NCBI GenBank assembly: GCA_028283745.1
Contig: JAPWJZ010000004.1
Coordinates: forward strand, 491,512 to 555,511
DNA from: Micavibrio sp.
Lineage (GTDB): Bacteria > Pseudomonadota > Alphaproteobacteria > Micavibrionales > UBA2020
DNA: 64,000 nucleotides
Direction: 5' to 3'
Below, piece by piece: positions 53,852 through 62,826 of the stretch. The notes beneath the pieces were generated by a model. It was not told the origin of the DNA. It did not search any database and was given only the letters and a program-made list of their open reading frames with translations. A program made the translations under genes and the position numbers. Within the stretch, counting starts at the first letter, position 1. Each line of letters opens with the position of its first letter.

Positions 53852-55843
53852 TTAGTTCAGATACTCCGCCAGAGCCTTCATCCGCTTGGCGTCGGCAGGC
53901 TTGGCCTTCTCTGCCTGATGCAGCAGCCGCTCGCGAATCCGCTGCGTCTTGCGTGCGTCCTCTGCTCCCGGCGTATGGGCCTGATCCACAGCCGCCGTCA
54001 CGCGAGCCAGCTCCGCTCCGCTCAGCGCCTGCGAACGAGCCAGCTGATCCAGATACGCATGGGCCACCACCGGGGTCGAGGGCCACACCAACGGCTGCTG
54101 GTTCTGCACATTCAGCTCTTTGACCTGCACACTGGCCGCAGCGTCGATCTCATGCTGCGTCAGATACTTCGTCGGCTTCAGCTTCAGCACATCCAGACCA
54201 CGCGCAATCTCCGAGCCGTAGATGTAGCCGTTGTACCAGTAAGCCGACCAGTAACCGCCCAGCACCATCATCTTCGGGTTGATCGGTCCACGGTCAAAGT
54301 ACGCGATCTCGAACGGATGCTCGGGATCGGTAAAGTCCATCACCGAAATCCCGCCCTGATACCAGGACTGTACCTCGATATCCCGGCCCGGAACCGGCAC
54401 CAGGGAGCCATTATGCGCCACGCAGTTTTCCGTATCTCCCTGCGCCGCCGGCAGCTTGTAGTAGCTGGCCAGACTCAGCTTGTCGTCCTTCAAATGGAAG
54501 ATCGCATCCGCGCCCCACTTGTTCGGATCGTTCGGGCGGCAACGCGCTCCGATACCGCCGCCCCACTCATCGGTAAAGACCACCTTGCTGCCATCGTTGG
54601 AGAACGTAGCCGAGTGCCAGTACGCATAATTCGGATCGTTCACCGCATCCACACGCTTGGGATGGACCGGGTCCTTGATGTCCAGCAACAAGCCGTTGCC
54701 CGAGCATGCACCGGCCGCCAGCCCCAGCGCCGAGTACACCGTGATGTCATGGCACTGGTTCGTGTCCACATGCGCTCCCGGGTCCTTCTGCTCATGCGAG
54801 CCGCCGTTGTTCAGCCCGTTCAGCGCACCCGTGCGCGGGTCGATAAAGACGCGAGGGCTGGAAACAATCGCCGCCTGCTGCGGTGCCTTCAACGGCACCT
54901 TGATCACGTCAATGCGGAAGAGAGCCGTGTTCGGATCCTTGTCCGGAGACTCATCCGAACATCCTGCCAGCTCCTCGCTCTGGCGCACAAAACTTGTGCC
55001 CGAAACATACACATACACGTTGTCCGGGTCCTTCGGATCCACCACCAGCGTATGCGTATGCGATCCACGGCAGGTCTGCACCGCGGCTACCTGCTTCGGG
55101 TTCTGTATGTCGGAGATATCGAAGATGCGCACGCCGCGGAACCGCTCCTTCTCCGTCGGCGGATGATGCGTCTTCTTGCTCTCTTCCATCTGCGCTTCGG
55201 TCGGCGCCGGGAAGGCCTGCGTCCCGCAGTCCAGACGGCCGTTCGGCATCTCAACCGAGACGAACATTAGGTTGCCGTATACCGAAACATCTCCCTGTCC
55301 GCCGGGACAGACCATCGTCGTCAGCAGCTTCGTCTTCGCCGGATCGGCAATGTCATAGATGCTCACACCATAGAAGTTGCCCTGGAACAGATGTGTCCCC
55401 TGAAACGCAAAGTCCGAGTTGGCATAGGCCAGCTGCGCAATCACCGGGCGCAGCGAAGCAGGCATCTTCGACGGGTCGGATACGCCCAGCGTATGCAGCG
55501 TGCTCGTCACACGCGCATCGTCGGGCAAGGTCGCATCCAGACGAAACGCCTCCTGCTTTTTCAGAAACGCGACGTGCTCCATACCGAACGCGGCTTCGCC
55601 TGCGTCGTACATCCCCGGCTTCAGCGTATAGCGCGGGTCTTTGGTATCGGATCCCACCATCCCTGCGGGCAGCGGCGGAGCTGGCTTCGGGACAAACTCA
55701 TCCATCTCATCGGTCGGCGTCGGCTTTGCCGCCGCCTTCGCCTCCGGTTTGGACTCCGGCTGGCTGGCCGTTTGCGCAAACGCGCTCACTGAAGCCACAA
55801 GCAACGCCGCCCCTGCGAGGCGTGCATACGGACGAAGCGTCAT
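53852..55843 (-). CDS. Exported LVIVD-repeat beta-propeller-like protein
   Basis: A 663-residue protein with a signal peptide (LAGAALLVASVSAFAQTA), a Lys/Glu/Ala-rich linker (25-50), and repeated 'xxxYDIxDPxxP' units: VSIYDIADPAKTKLL, VRIFDISDIQNPKQV, LLLDIKDPVHPKRV and ISVMDFTDPEHPFEI. These match the LVIVD/beta-propeller type. A helical tail (LSGAELARVTAAVDQ) ends it. Probably periplasmic or surface. Function unknown. Its ATG overlaps the stop of the upstream DUF305 gene (ATGA type), so they are coupled. Confidence 0.85.
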   Translation of the reverse strand: MTLRPYARLAGAALLVASVSAFAQTASQPESKPEAKAAAKPTPTDEMDEFVPKPAPPLPAGMVGSDTKDPRYTLKPGMYDAGEAAFGMEHVAFLKKQEAFRLDATLPDDARVTSTLHTLGVSDPSKMPASLRPVIAQLAYANSDFAFQGTHLFQGNFYGVSIYDIADPAKTKLLTTMVCPGGQGDVSVYGNLMFVSVEMPNGRLDCGTQAFPAPTEAQMEESKKTHHPPTEKERFRGVRIFDISDIQNPKQVAAVQTCRGSHTHTLVVDPKDPDNVYVYVSGTSFVRQSEELAGCSDESPDKDPNTALFRIDVIKVPLKAPQQAAIVSSPRVFIDPRTGALNGLNNGGSHEQKDPGAHVDTNQCHDITVYSALGLAAGACSGNGLLLDIKDPVHPKRVDAVNDPNYAYWHSATFSNDGSKVVFTDEWGGGIGARCRPNDPNKWGADAIFHLKDDKLSLASYYKLPAAQGDTENCVAHNGSLVPVPGRDIEVQSWYQGGISVMDFTDPEHPFEIAYFDRGPINPKMMVLGGYWSAYWYNGYIYGSEIARGLDVLKLKPTKYLTQHEIDAAASVQVKELNVQNQQPLVWPSTPVVAHAYLDQLARSQALSGAELARVTAAVDQAHTPGAEDARKTQRIRERLLHQAEKAKPADAKRMKALAEYLN

Positions 55844-56502
55844 AGTTTCTCCTTCTTTTCCTCAGACAACATCTGCTGCATTAATCGAATCTCCGCTCGC
55901 TGCGTGTTATCGACATCCGTCGCGAAGTTGAAGACATCCGCGTCCTGCCCTGCACCCGGCGCAGCAAACAGATCCTTCACCATCACCAGCGCACCGGTGT
56001 GGTGCTGGATCATCCCACTCAGGAACAGCCGGTCGAACTCCGCACCGCGCGCCTTGCGCAGTGCGTCCATCTGCTCCGGCGTCAGCATCCCGGGCATCGG
56101 GGCCATCGGCTTGCCGCTCATATCCATCTCCGGCATTCCCGGCATCGCCATGGAAATCGGCTGCCCACGCGACCGCAGCCAACGCTTCATCATCTCGATC
56201 TCATCGCTCTGGGAGCTATGAATCCTCGCTCCCAGCTGACGAACCTGCTCGTTGGTCGTATGCGACGGAATCAGCTCCGTCATCTCCAGCGCCTGGCCAT
56301 GGTGCATCACCATTCCCTGCATAAATTCGATGTCCTGCTGTGTCGCCGGATGTGCCACCGGATGCGTATCGGCCGGCAGCACATGCGTCGGCTGTCCCGG
56401 AGCGCCGGGCTGCACAATCTCAGACGACACCGGGGCTTGCCCATAAGCAAAGACAAACGTTCCCAGCAAAAGAAGCGACCCTGTAAATGTACGAAAAACC
56501 AT
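55840..56502 (-). CDS. Exported DUF305-domain protein
   Basis: A 220-residue protein with a signal peptide (GSLLLLGTFVFAYGQAP). The DUF305 core has His/Met-rich pairs: EFMQGMVMHHGQALEMTELI near 60 and LFLSGMIQHHTGALVMVKDL near 160, an arrangement that suits metal (often copper) binding. A Met-rich MAMPGMPEMDMSGKPMAPMP segment near 118 adds to this. Metal handling is inferred; no copper gene is in view. The gene overlaps the LVIVD gene and is divergent from murI, 49 bp away. Confidence 0.88.
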   Translation of the reverse strand: MVFRTFTGSLLLLGTFVFAYGQAPVSSEIVQPGAPGQPTHVLPADTHPVAHPATQQDIEFMQGMVMHHGQALEMTELIPSHTTNEQVRQLGARIHSSQSDEIEMMKRWLRSRGQPISMAMPGMPEMDMSGKPMAPMPGMLTPEQMDALRKARGAEFDRLFLSGMIQHHTGALVMVKDLFAAPGAGQDADVFNFATDVDNTQRAEIRLMQQMLSEEKKEKL

Positions 56503-56551
56503 AAGTATTCCTCTTTGCGTTCAAACTATCACGTCGCCGTACAATGCTGAG

Positions 56552-57364
56552 GTGACCAGGAACACCATCGGCGTCTTCGACTCCGGGTTCGGCGGCCTCA
56601 CCGTCCTGCGAGCCCTCCTTCCCCTCTTCCCCGGCTCCCATTTCCTCTACCTCGGCGACACCGCCCGCCTGCCCTACGGAGCCAAGTCACAAGCCACCAT
56701 CGCTCGTTACGCCGTGGAAAGCGCGCGTTTTCTTGAGGACAAAGGCTGCCAGCGCCTGGTCATCGCCTGCAACACCGCCACCGCGCTCGCTCTGCCCGAT
56801 ATCCGCGACAACGTAGGCGTGCCGGTCACCGGCGTCATCCTTCCCGGAGCGCAGGCCGCCCGCGCCGCCGCCACCGGCGAAGACATCCTCGTGCTCGCCA
56901 CCGACGCCACCGTCTCCTCGCACGCCTACCGCGACAACGCCGCCTCGCTCGGCCTGCGTGCGCACGAGAAAGCCTGTCCCCTGCTCGTACCTCTGGTCGA
57001 AGAAGGATGGATCGAGCATCCCGTGCTCTATGACGTGCTGCGCATCTACCTGCGCGAAGCCCTGCATGAGATGGCCGAACAGGGTCGCGTGCCCTCCGCC
57101 GTTCTTCTCGGCTGCACGCACTACCCTCTGATCGCCGACCCCATTCGCCGCGTGCTGCGCGAGCTCGACTGCCCGGCCACCGTCGTCGACTCCGCCGAGG
57201 CCACCGCAGCCGAGGTAGCCGCCGCAGCCGGCCCGCAAAGCTCCCTGCACGCAGCCACCTTCGAGTGCTTCGCCACCGACTCCGTGCAGAAGTTCGCTCG
57301 CCTCGGTTCACTCTTTCTGCAACGTCCCATCCACAGCGTCAACCTGTTGGACCTCGGCGGCTGA
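56552..57364 (+). CDS. murI: Glutamate racemase
   Basis: Supplies D-glutamate for peptidoglycan. The 270-residue enzyme has IGVFDSGFGGLTVLRAL, YLGDTARLPYGAKS, the first catalytic Cys in VIACNTATALAL and the second in LLGCTHYPLI, with VDSAEATA near the end. GTG at 56552 is the start. The EVE gene starts 26 bp after the stop on the same strand. Confidence 0.96.
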   Translation: MTRNTIGVFDSGFGGLTVLRALLPLFPGSHFLYLGDTARLPYGAKSQATIARYAVESARFLEDKGCQRLVIACNTATALALPDIRDNVGVPVTGVILPGAQAARAAATGEDILVLATDATVSSHAYRDNAASLGLRAHEKACPLLVPLVEEGWIEHPVLYDVLRIYLREALHEMAEQGRVPSAVLLGCTHYPLIADPIRRVLRELDCPATVVDSAEATAAEVAAAAGPQSSLHAATFECFATDSVQKFARLGSLFLQRPIHSVNLLDLGG

Positions 57365-57390
57365 GCCACCGCGTTAGACTGAAGCAGACC

Positions 57391-57777
57391 ATGCACTACC
57401 TGCTGAAATCAGAACCCGACAAGTACTCCTACGACGATCTGCTGCGCGACGGCACCACCGTCTGGGACGGCATCAAGAACCCCCAGGCTCTGGCCACCCT
57501 GCGCAACATGAAAAAGGGCGAAACCGCCATCATCTACCACTCCAACATCGGTAAAGCGGCCATCGGTACCGCGACCGTTGTCCGCGTGGAGATCGACCCT
57601 GCCGACGGCAAGACACCCCTCGTCACGCTCAAAGCCGGCAAGCGCCTCAAACGCGAAAAGCCGCTGGCTGAGATTCGTGAAGCCGGTGTTTTTCAGGGCT
57701 CCATTCTGTTCCGGCAATTCCGCCTCTCCGTTGTTCCTCTCTCCGACGAGCAGTACGACTGGCTCGTTCACGGATAA
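57391..57777 (+). CDS. EVE-domain protein (thymocyte nuclear protein family)
   Basis: A 128-residue PUA-like EVE protein: YLLKSEPDKYSYDDLLRDG, VWDGIKNPQALATLRNMKKG, AIIYHSNIGKAAIGTATVV and LAEIREAGVF. EVE domains bind modified bases in RNA or DNA. The pocket-forming W and N/P segments are kept. It follows murI and may be co-transcribed. The exact ligand is unknown. Confidence 0.92.
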   Translation: MHYLLKSEPDKYSYDDLLRDGTTVWDGIKNPQALATLRNMKKGETAIIYHSNIGKAAIGTATVVRVEIDPADGKTPLVTLKAGKRLKREKPLAEIREAGVFQGSILFRQFRLSVVPLSDEQYDWLVHG

Positions 57778-57786
57778 CGAAGCGGT

Positions 57787-59079
57787 CTACTTCTCCTGCA
57801 CCGTCTCTTCTACCTTCGCCGCCAGCGCTGCGGGCAGACGCTTGCCCACACCCGCACGCTGCGCGTGGTAGATCCCCGTCCGGCCTGAGAACAAATAACT
57901 GCCCACACACGCAATCGCGGCAAAGGCACCGGCCTCTGCGCCGAACAGCTCCACCGCCATCAGCGAAGAGGCGATCGGCGTATTCGCCGCACCGGCAAAG
58001 ACCGCGACAAACCCCATCCCCGCCAGCAGCGAGGCAGGCAGCGGCAGCACATGGCTCAGCGCGTTGCCCAGCGTCGCGCCAATGTAGAACAGCGGCGTCA
58101 CCTCTCCGCCCTTGAAGCCCGTCCCCAGCGTGACCGAGGTAAACAGCGACTTCACAAAGAAGTCCCACGGGTGCACCTGGTGCACAAACGACTCCTGGAT
58201 CACCGGCACTCCCAGGCCGATGTACCGCGTCGTGCCCAGCGCAAAGACCGCGCAGCTTACCAGCAGACCGCCGACCACCGGCCGCAGCTCAGGCCGTTTG
58301 ATCTTCGTCTTGGCCAGCGACGCCACCGCATGGGTCGTGCGCGCAAAGAACATGGCCATCAGCCCGAAGACCGCACCAGCAAGCATCGCAGTCAAAAGCC
58401 GCATCACGCTCAGCGCCGGCACCTCGGTCACGGTGTAAACCGTGTGGCCCATATGCACTGACTTCAACAGCGCATGCGTCACCATGTCCCCCGCAAACGC
58501 CGAGACAAAGCAGGGAGCGATCGCCTCGTAGCTCAGCGAGCCCACCGCCAGCACCTCCAGCCCAAAGACCGCACCGGCAAGCGGCGTGCCAAAGACCGAA
58601 GCAAACCCCGCCGAGATCCCTGCCATCAACAGAACGCGCCGCCCGGCCGCATTCAACCCCAGCGGCTTGGTCAACTGGTCTGCCAGCGACGCGCCCGTCT
58701 GGATCGCCGTCCCTTCACGGCCTGCGGAACCTCCGAACAGGTGCGTTAGAAACGTACCGATCAGAATGAACGGGGTCATCCTCAGCTTGATCGTCTTTTT
58801 CGGCTCATGCACCTCGTCGAGAATCAGGTTGTTGCCTGCCTCGACCTCTTTGCCGAAGTGCTTGTACAAGAGCCCGACGCATCCGCCTACCGGAGCCAGC
58901 AGCCAGATCATCCAGCGATGCGCCTCGCGCACCTCCGTAGCCACGTTGAGCGACCAAAGCAGCACCGCCGAAGCGGCCCCACCCATCACGCCCACAACCA
59001 CAGCCACCGGCGTCCAGCGCAGCAGCTCCCCCACCAGGGCAAACTGCGATCCATACTGCGTTTTCTGTGTTTGAGACAC
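57787..59079 (-). CDS. CLC-F type fluoride/proton antiporter
   Basis: Exports fluoride. The 430-residue CLC-fold protein has the CLC-F variants of the ion pathway: GNNLI (AGNNLILDEVHEP) and GREGT (GSAGREGTAIQTGA), rather than the GSGIP and GREGP of chloride types. ALGTTRYIGLGVPVIQ, FKGGEVTPLFYIGATLG and FAGAANTPIASSLMAVELFGA complete the fold, with about ten helices. Start is GTG at 59079, 4 bases after AGGAGG, tight but within range. It is under a fluoride riboswitch, which fixes the substrate more strongly than the CLC fold does. Confidence 0.92.
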   Translation of the reverse strand: MSQTQKTQYGSQFALVGELLRWTPVAVVVGVMGGAASAVLLWSLNVATEVREAHRWMIWLLAPVGGCVGLLYKHFGKEVEAGNNLILDEVHEPKKTIKLRMTPFILIGTFLTHLFGGSAGREGTAIQTGASLADQLTKPLGLNAAGRRVLLMAGISAGFASVFGTPLAGAVFGLEVLAVGSLSYEAIAPCFVSAFAGDMVTHALLKSVHMGHTVYTVTEVPALSVMRLLTAMLAGAVFGLMAMFFARTTHAVASLAKTKIKRPELRPVVGGLLVSCAVFALGTTRYIGLGVPVIQESFVHQVHPWDFFVKSLFTSVTLGTGFKGGEVTPLFYIGATLGNALSHVLPLPASLLAGMGFVAVFAGAANTPIASSLMAVELFGAEAGAFAAIACVGSYLFSGRTGIYHAQRAGVGKRLPAALAAKVEETVQEK

Positions 59080-59084
59080 ACGTC

Positions 59085-59109
59085 CTCCTACGAGTGAATT
59101 TCGTAGGAG
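59085..59109 (-). promoter_or_regulatory. Expression-platform hairpin sequestering the CLC-F ribosome site
   Basis: A 9-bp stem (59109-59101 with 59093-59085, minus strand) with a 7-base loop overlaps both the riboswitch 3' end and the AGGAGG ribosome site, so the two structures exclude each other. Confidence 0.8.
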
Positions 59110-59175
59110 TCATCAGCACTCGCGTCCGTGTGTGGCGCGCGAGGCGGTTAGAGGCGGAACCCCATCGCCCTCTCG
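59101..59175 (-). promoter_or_regulatory. Fluoride riboswitch (crcB RNA motif)
   Basis: Read on the minus strand, conserved stretches of the crcB motif are present in order: GGCGATGGGGTTCCGCC, then AACCGCC, a variable stem, and GCTGATGACTCCTAC. GGGGT can pair with ACTCC. The 3' strand CTCCTACGA (59109-59101) also pairs with TCGTAGGAG (59093-59085), which contains the ribosome site of the CLC-F gene. This predicts a translational ON switch: fluoride keeps CTCC in the aptamer and frees the ribosome site. Confidence 0.95.
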
Positions 59176-59212
59176 TTTGTAGCCTTAGCTTACCGCAACG
59201 ATTCTTCACGGC

Positions 59213-59244
59213 AAAGAGGCCACCCGTAACCGGATGGCCTCTTT
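59213..59244 (-). terminator. Terminator after mreB
   Basis: A 10-bp stem (aaagaggcca/tggcctcttt) around a 12-base loop lies 21 bases past the mreB stop and ahead of the fluoride riboswitch, separating the two transcripts. The minus strand ends in tgccgtgaag after ctttg, a modest T-tract. Confidence 0.65.
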
Positions 59245-59264
59245 CGTCTCTTCGGAGCCGTTTG

Positions 59265-60323
59265 TTAGTCGATCGAGATCTTGCGCAACAAGCGGAAGTC
59301 GCTCAGCATCTTGCCCGTTCCCAGCACCACCGAGGCCAAAGGATCGTCCGCGATAGAGACCGGCAGGCCCGTTTCCTCGCGAATGCGCTTGTCCAGGTTC
59401 TTGATCAACGCACCGCCACCCGTCAGCACAATGCCGCGGTCAGAGATATCCGCCGAAAGCTCCGGCGGAGTGCGCTCCAGCGCCACGCGAATCGCGTTCA
59501 TGATCGTCGCAATCGACTCACCCAGCGCTTCGCGAATCTCAGAGTCTTCAATGGTGATCGTCTTTGGCACGCCCTCAATCAGGTTGCGGCCCTTGATCTC
59601 CATCGTCAGCGGCTTCTCCAGCGGATACGCCGAGCCCAGCTCGATCTTGATCTGCTCAGCCGTGCGCTCGCCCACCAGCAGGTTGTACTTGCGCTTCAGG
59701 TAGGTCATCACGGCTTCGTCCATCTGGTTGCCGGCCATACGCACCGAGCGCGAGTACACGATACCCGCCAGAGAAATCACCGCAATATCGGTCGTTCCAC
59801 CACCGATATCGACCACCATGTTGCCGCCCGGCTCCGTAATCGGCAGACCGGCGCCGATGGCAGCCACCATCGCCTGCTCCACCAGATGCACTTCGCTTGC
59901 CTTGGCGCGGTACGCCGAGTCCATGACGGCACGCTTTTCTACCTGAGTAATCTCGGAAGGCACGCCGATCACGATGCGAGGATGCACCATCATCTTGCGG
60001 TTGTGCGCCTTCTGGATGAAGTAGTTCAGCATCTTCTCCGTCTGCTTGAAGTCGGCAATCACGCCATCCTTCATCGGCTTGATCGCGGCGATGTTGCCCG
60101 GCGTGCGACCCAGCATTTCCTTTGCTTCCTTACCAACCGCTTCCACCTCATTGGTCACCTTGTTGACCGCAATGATGGAAGGTTCGTTGACGATAATGCC
60201 CTTGCCGTGCGCGAAAACCAGCGTGTTGGCTGTACCGAGATCGATCGCCAGATCGCTCGAAAACAGCGAGAAGATGGACCGCATATTGCCGCGCCCGGGG
60301 CGCGAAGAAAAATTCGAAGACAT
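59265..60323 (-). CDS. mreB: Rod-shape determining protein MreB
   Basis: Actin-like cytoskeletal ATPase that guides lateral wall synthesis. The 352-residue protein has an N-terminal amphipathic segment (MRSIFSLFSSDLAIDLGTAN) and ATPase motifs: phosphate 1 IDLGTANTL, phosphate 2 VVDIGGGTTDIAVISL, connect 2 and adenosine GIVLTGGGALIKNLD. ATG 60323 is used; an in-frame ATG (GNMRSIF) at 60284 would match most MreBs, so the extra 13 residues may be mis-started. mreC and mreD are not adjacent, which is unusual. Divergent from the kinase gene; 60324-60566 shows only a possible tacaat -10 element on the minus strand. Confidence 0.96.
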   Translation of the reverse strand: MSSNFSSRPGRGNMRSIFSLFSSDLAIDLGTANTLVFAHGKGIIVNEPSIIAVNKVTNEVEAVGKEAKEMLGRTPGNIAAIKPMKDGVIADFKQTEKMLNYFIQKAHNRKMMVHPRIVIGVPSEITQVEKRAVMDSAYRAKASEVHLVEQAMVAAIGAGLPITEPGGNMVVDIGGGTTDIAVISLAGIVYSRSVRMAGNQMDEAVMTYLKRKYNLLVGERTAEQIKIELGSAYPLEKPLTMEIKGRNLIEGVPKTITIEDSEIREALGESIATIMNAIRVALERTPPELSADISDRGIVLTGGGALIKNLDKRIREETGLPVSIADDPLASVVLGTGKMLSDFRLLRKISID

Positions 60324-60566
60324 AGTGCAAAGGATCCTGACCGCGAAGAAACAGTCTGAGAAGTGATGCCGAAGCGGTGGCTTCGTCTACGCAGTATTGT
60401 ACGGCTTATGTCTTCGCTCTGCTTCCCGCTGCAAGCGCTTTGCTATGCGCATTTTCCGCTTCTGCATCTCCGCGCTGGCATTTTAGGAAAAAGCTTCGAA
60501 TTTCATTCGCTCCTCCCCCTTTGCCCTGCATGAGCCTTGTCAGAAGAAAGCGCTACACTGGCCACC

Positions 60567-62755
60567 ATGGGGACCAGCACGCATCGCCGCCGCATCGTTC
60601 TTACGCTGGGCGTGAGCCTTGTTTTGCTCTTCCTTGCCCTGGCCACGCTGAACGCCTTCAACCTGCGCGTGCTGAATCCGGAGACCCCTGCGCAGACGCT
60701 GGTCTTCATCGCGCTCTCCACGCTGGCCTTTCTGCTCTTCGTCGGCGTACTCATCGCGCTCGTGCGCAACGTGCTCAAGCTCTACTCCGACCAGCGTTCC
60801 CGCGTGCTCGGAACACGTCTGCGCACCCGCATGCTCTGGGGAGCCGTACTGGTCTCCATCGCGCCTCTGGTCTTCATGTTCGCCTTCAGCTATCTGCTGC
60901 TGAACCGCGCCGTGGACCGCTGGTTCTCCCAGCCCGTCACCGAGATGCGCAACGACGCCAACTCGCTGACCGACGAGCTGCTCCGCTACGCCTCCGCCAA
61001 CGCACGTTCCGAGGCCGACTCCATCGCAGTGGAAATCGCCAGCGACCCACCGCAAAGTGCCGCGCATGCGTTGCAACGGCATGAGGTCACACTCCAGGGC
61101 GGCTTCGCCGTGCTCTACCGTGAAGGCAACGCCGTCACCTCGCTGCACCTGCCCGACTCGCCCGCCACCACGCCCGCCAGCCTGCTCCAGCTCGCCCGCC
61201 GCACCGACGACCCCTTTTTCTCGCTCGCCGGCACGGATTACACCCTGGCCACCGCCGCGCTCAGTGACGACCGCCTGATCATCGTTGGCCTGCCGATCCC
61301 CCAGAGCATCTCCACCACCAGCCAGCACCTGCGCGCCTCCGCCGAAGCCTACTGGACGCTCTTCCGGGAACGTCGCCAGGTACGCAACCTGTACATGTTT
61401 TTGCTGCTGCTCACCACCATGCTGGCGCTCTTTGCCTGCTGCTGGCTCGCGCTCAATCTCTCCAAACAGGTCACCCGGCCTATCGAGTCGCTCGCCGACG
61501 CCATGGAAGCCATCGCCTCCGGCAACTACGCTCACCGCGTCAGCGGCCCCGTCACGCAGGAGCTCGGCGAACTCGTGGACAGCTTCAACGCCATGGCGGC
61601 TGACCTTGAAAGCGCACGCGTCCTCGCCAACCAGTCCACCTCGCAGCTCTCCGAGCTGAACACCGCGCTGCAGGCCCGGCGGCGCGAGCTTGAAACAATC
61701 ATCGAAACCATCCCCAACGGCGTTGCCACCTTCAACGCCAACCGCCATCTCCTGCTCGCCAACCGCGCGTTCTCTGAGCTGCTCGACCCCGGCGGGCAGC
61801 TTCAGTTTCTCGGAATCGCGCTCGAACAGATGTTCCCGCCCGAAATCACCGAAGCCCTCGACCGGCTTCTGCGCCGCTCCCACCGCATGGGCTCGGCCTC
61901 AACCGAGCTCGAAATGGCGACAAGCTCCGGCCCGCGCCAGCTCTCCGCCACGGTCGCTCTGCTTGAAGATGGTCTGCGCAAGCAGCCCATCGGCTACGTT
62001 GTTGTGCTTGAGAATGCCACCGAACTGCTGCGCGCGCAGAAGCAGTCTGCGTGGAAAGAAGTGGCACGCCGCGTAGCGCACGAAATCAAGAATCCACTCA
62101 CGCCCATCTCGCTGAACGCCGAACAGATTCGTCGCCACATCGTCCGCCTGGCGACCGCTGCATGGCACGCCACGAATCTTGGAGTCACGTTCCCCCGGGG
62201 TCATTCAACGTTCCAGTGAGGTCATCAGCGCATCGGTTGAAAGTATGCGCGGGCTGGTGGATCAGTTCTCGTCGCTGGCGGAGTTCCCCAGTGCGCGCCC
62301 ACGTCCCGCTGACCTGAACACCATCGTGGAGAACACACTCAGCCTCTTCGCCGGACGTCTCGGCTGCATCCGCGTCACGCTGCAGGCTTGCCCGCAACCT
62401 GCCCCTGGTCATGGCCGATCCCGAAGCCATCAAGCGTGCTCTTTCAAACCTGATTGACAACGCAGCCGAGGCGATGATCGGTAGCCTATTGCGTGAGGTT
62501 CACATTGAGACGCGCCGCAGTGAACAGTCGCCCGGCATGATTGAGATGGTGGTGGCGGACACCGGTCCCGGCGTGACGGACGACATGCGTGAACGCCTCT
62601 TCCTGCCGTACTTCTCCACCAAGCAACGCGGCACGGGGCTGGGCCTGTCCATTGCCGCAAAGATCATGCAGGACCACCAGGGAACCATCCGCGCGGAAAA
62701 GAACATGCCCACCGGCGCGCGTTTCCTGCTGGAACTGCCGACAGCCGCACCATGA
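60567..62755 (+). pseudogene. NtrY-like sensor histidine kinase, two frame breaks as read
   Basis: Predicted membrane kinase of the NtrY type: three N-terminal membrane segments (LTLGVSLVLLFLALATL, LVFIALSTLAFLLFVGVLIA, AVLVSIAPLVFMFAFSYLLL), periplasmic domain, fourth segment (FLLLLTTMLALFACCWLAL), HAMP, PAS, HisKA (VAHEIKNPLTPISLN) and HATPase (NLIDNAAEAM, DTGPGV, GTGLGLSIAAKIM). As read the frame breaks twice: near 62160-62165 the first frame ends at 62219 while GTPRILESRS...VIQRSSEVISASVESM runs one base over; near 62384-62389 that frame fails and RLARNLPLVMADPEAIKRAL continues one base further. Each break is cured by removing one base. ATG 60567 is used; a TTG at 60537 is in frame. It pairs with the downstream sigma-54-type regulator. 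Confidence 0.8.
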
Positions 62756-62826
62756 GGGAGCGGCGAACACGCAGGCAACGCAGGCGTCGCTGCGGCATCA
62801 GACGCAGAGGCCAGGAACACATCCGC

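Noticed and set aside
60540-61883. A 447-codon frame antisense to the sensor kinase
   Set aside because: The sense strand carries membrane helices, HAMP and PAS sequence; the antisense frame is Gly/Glu-rich without a recognisable fold.
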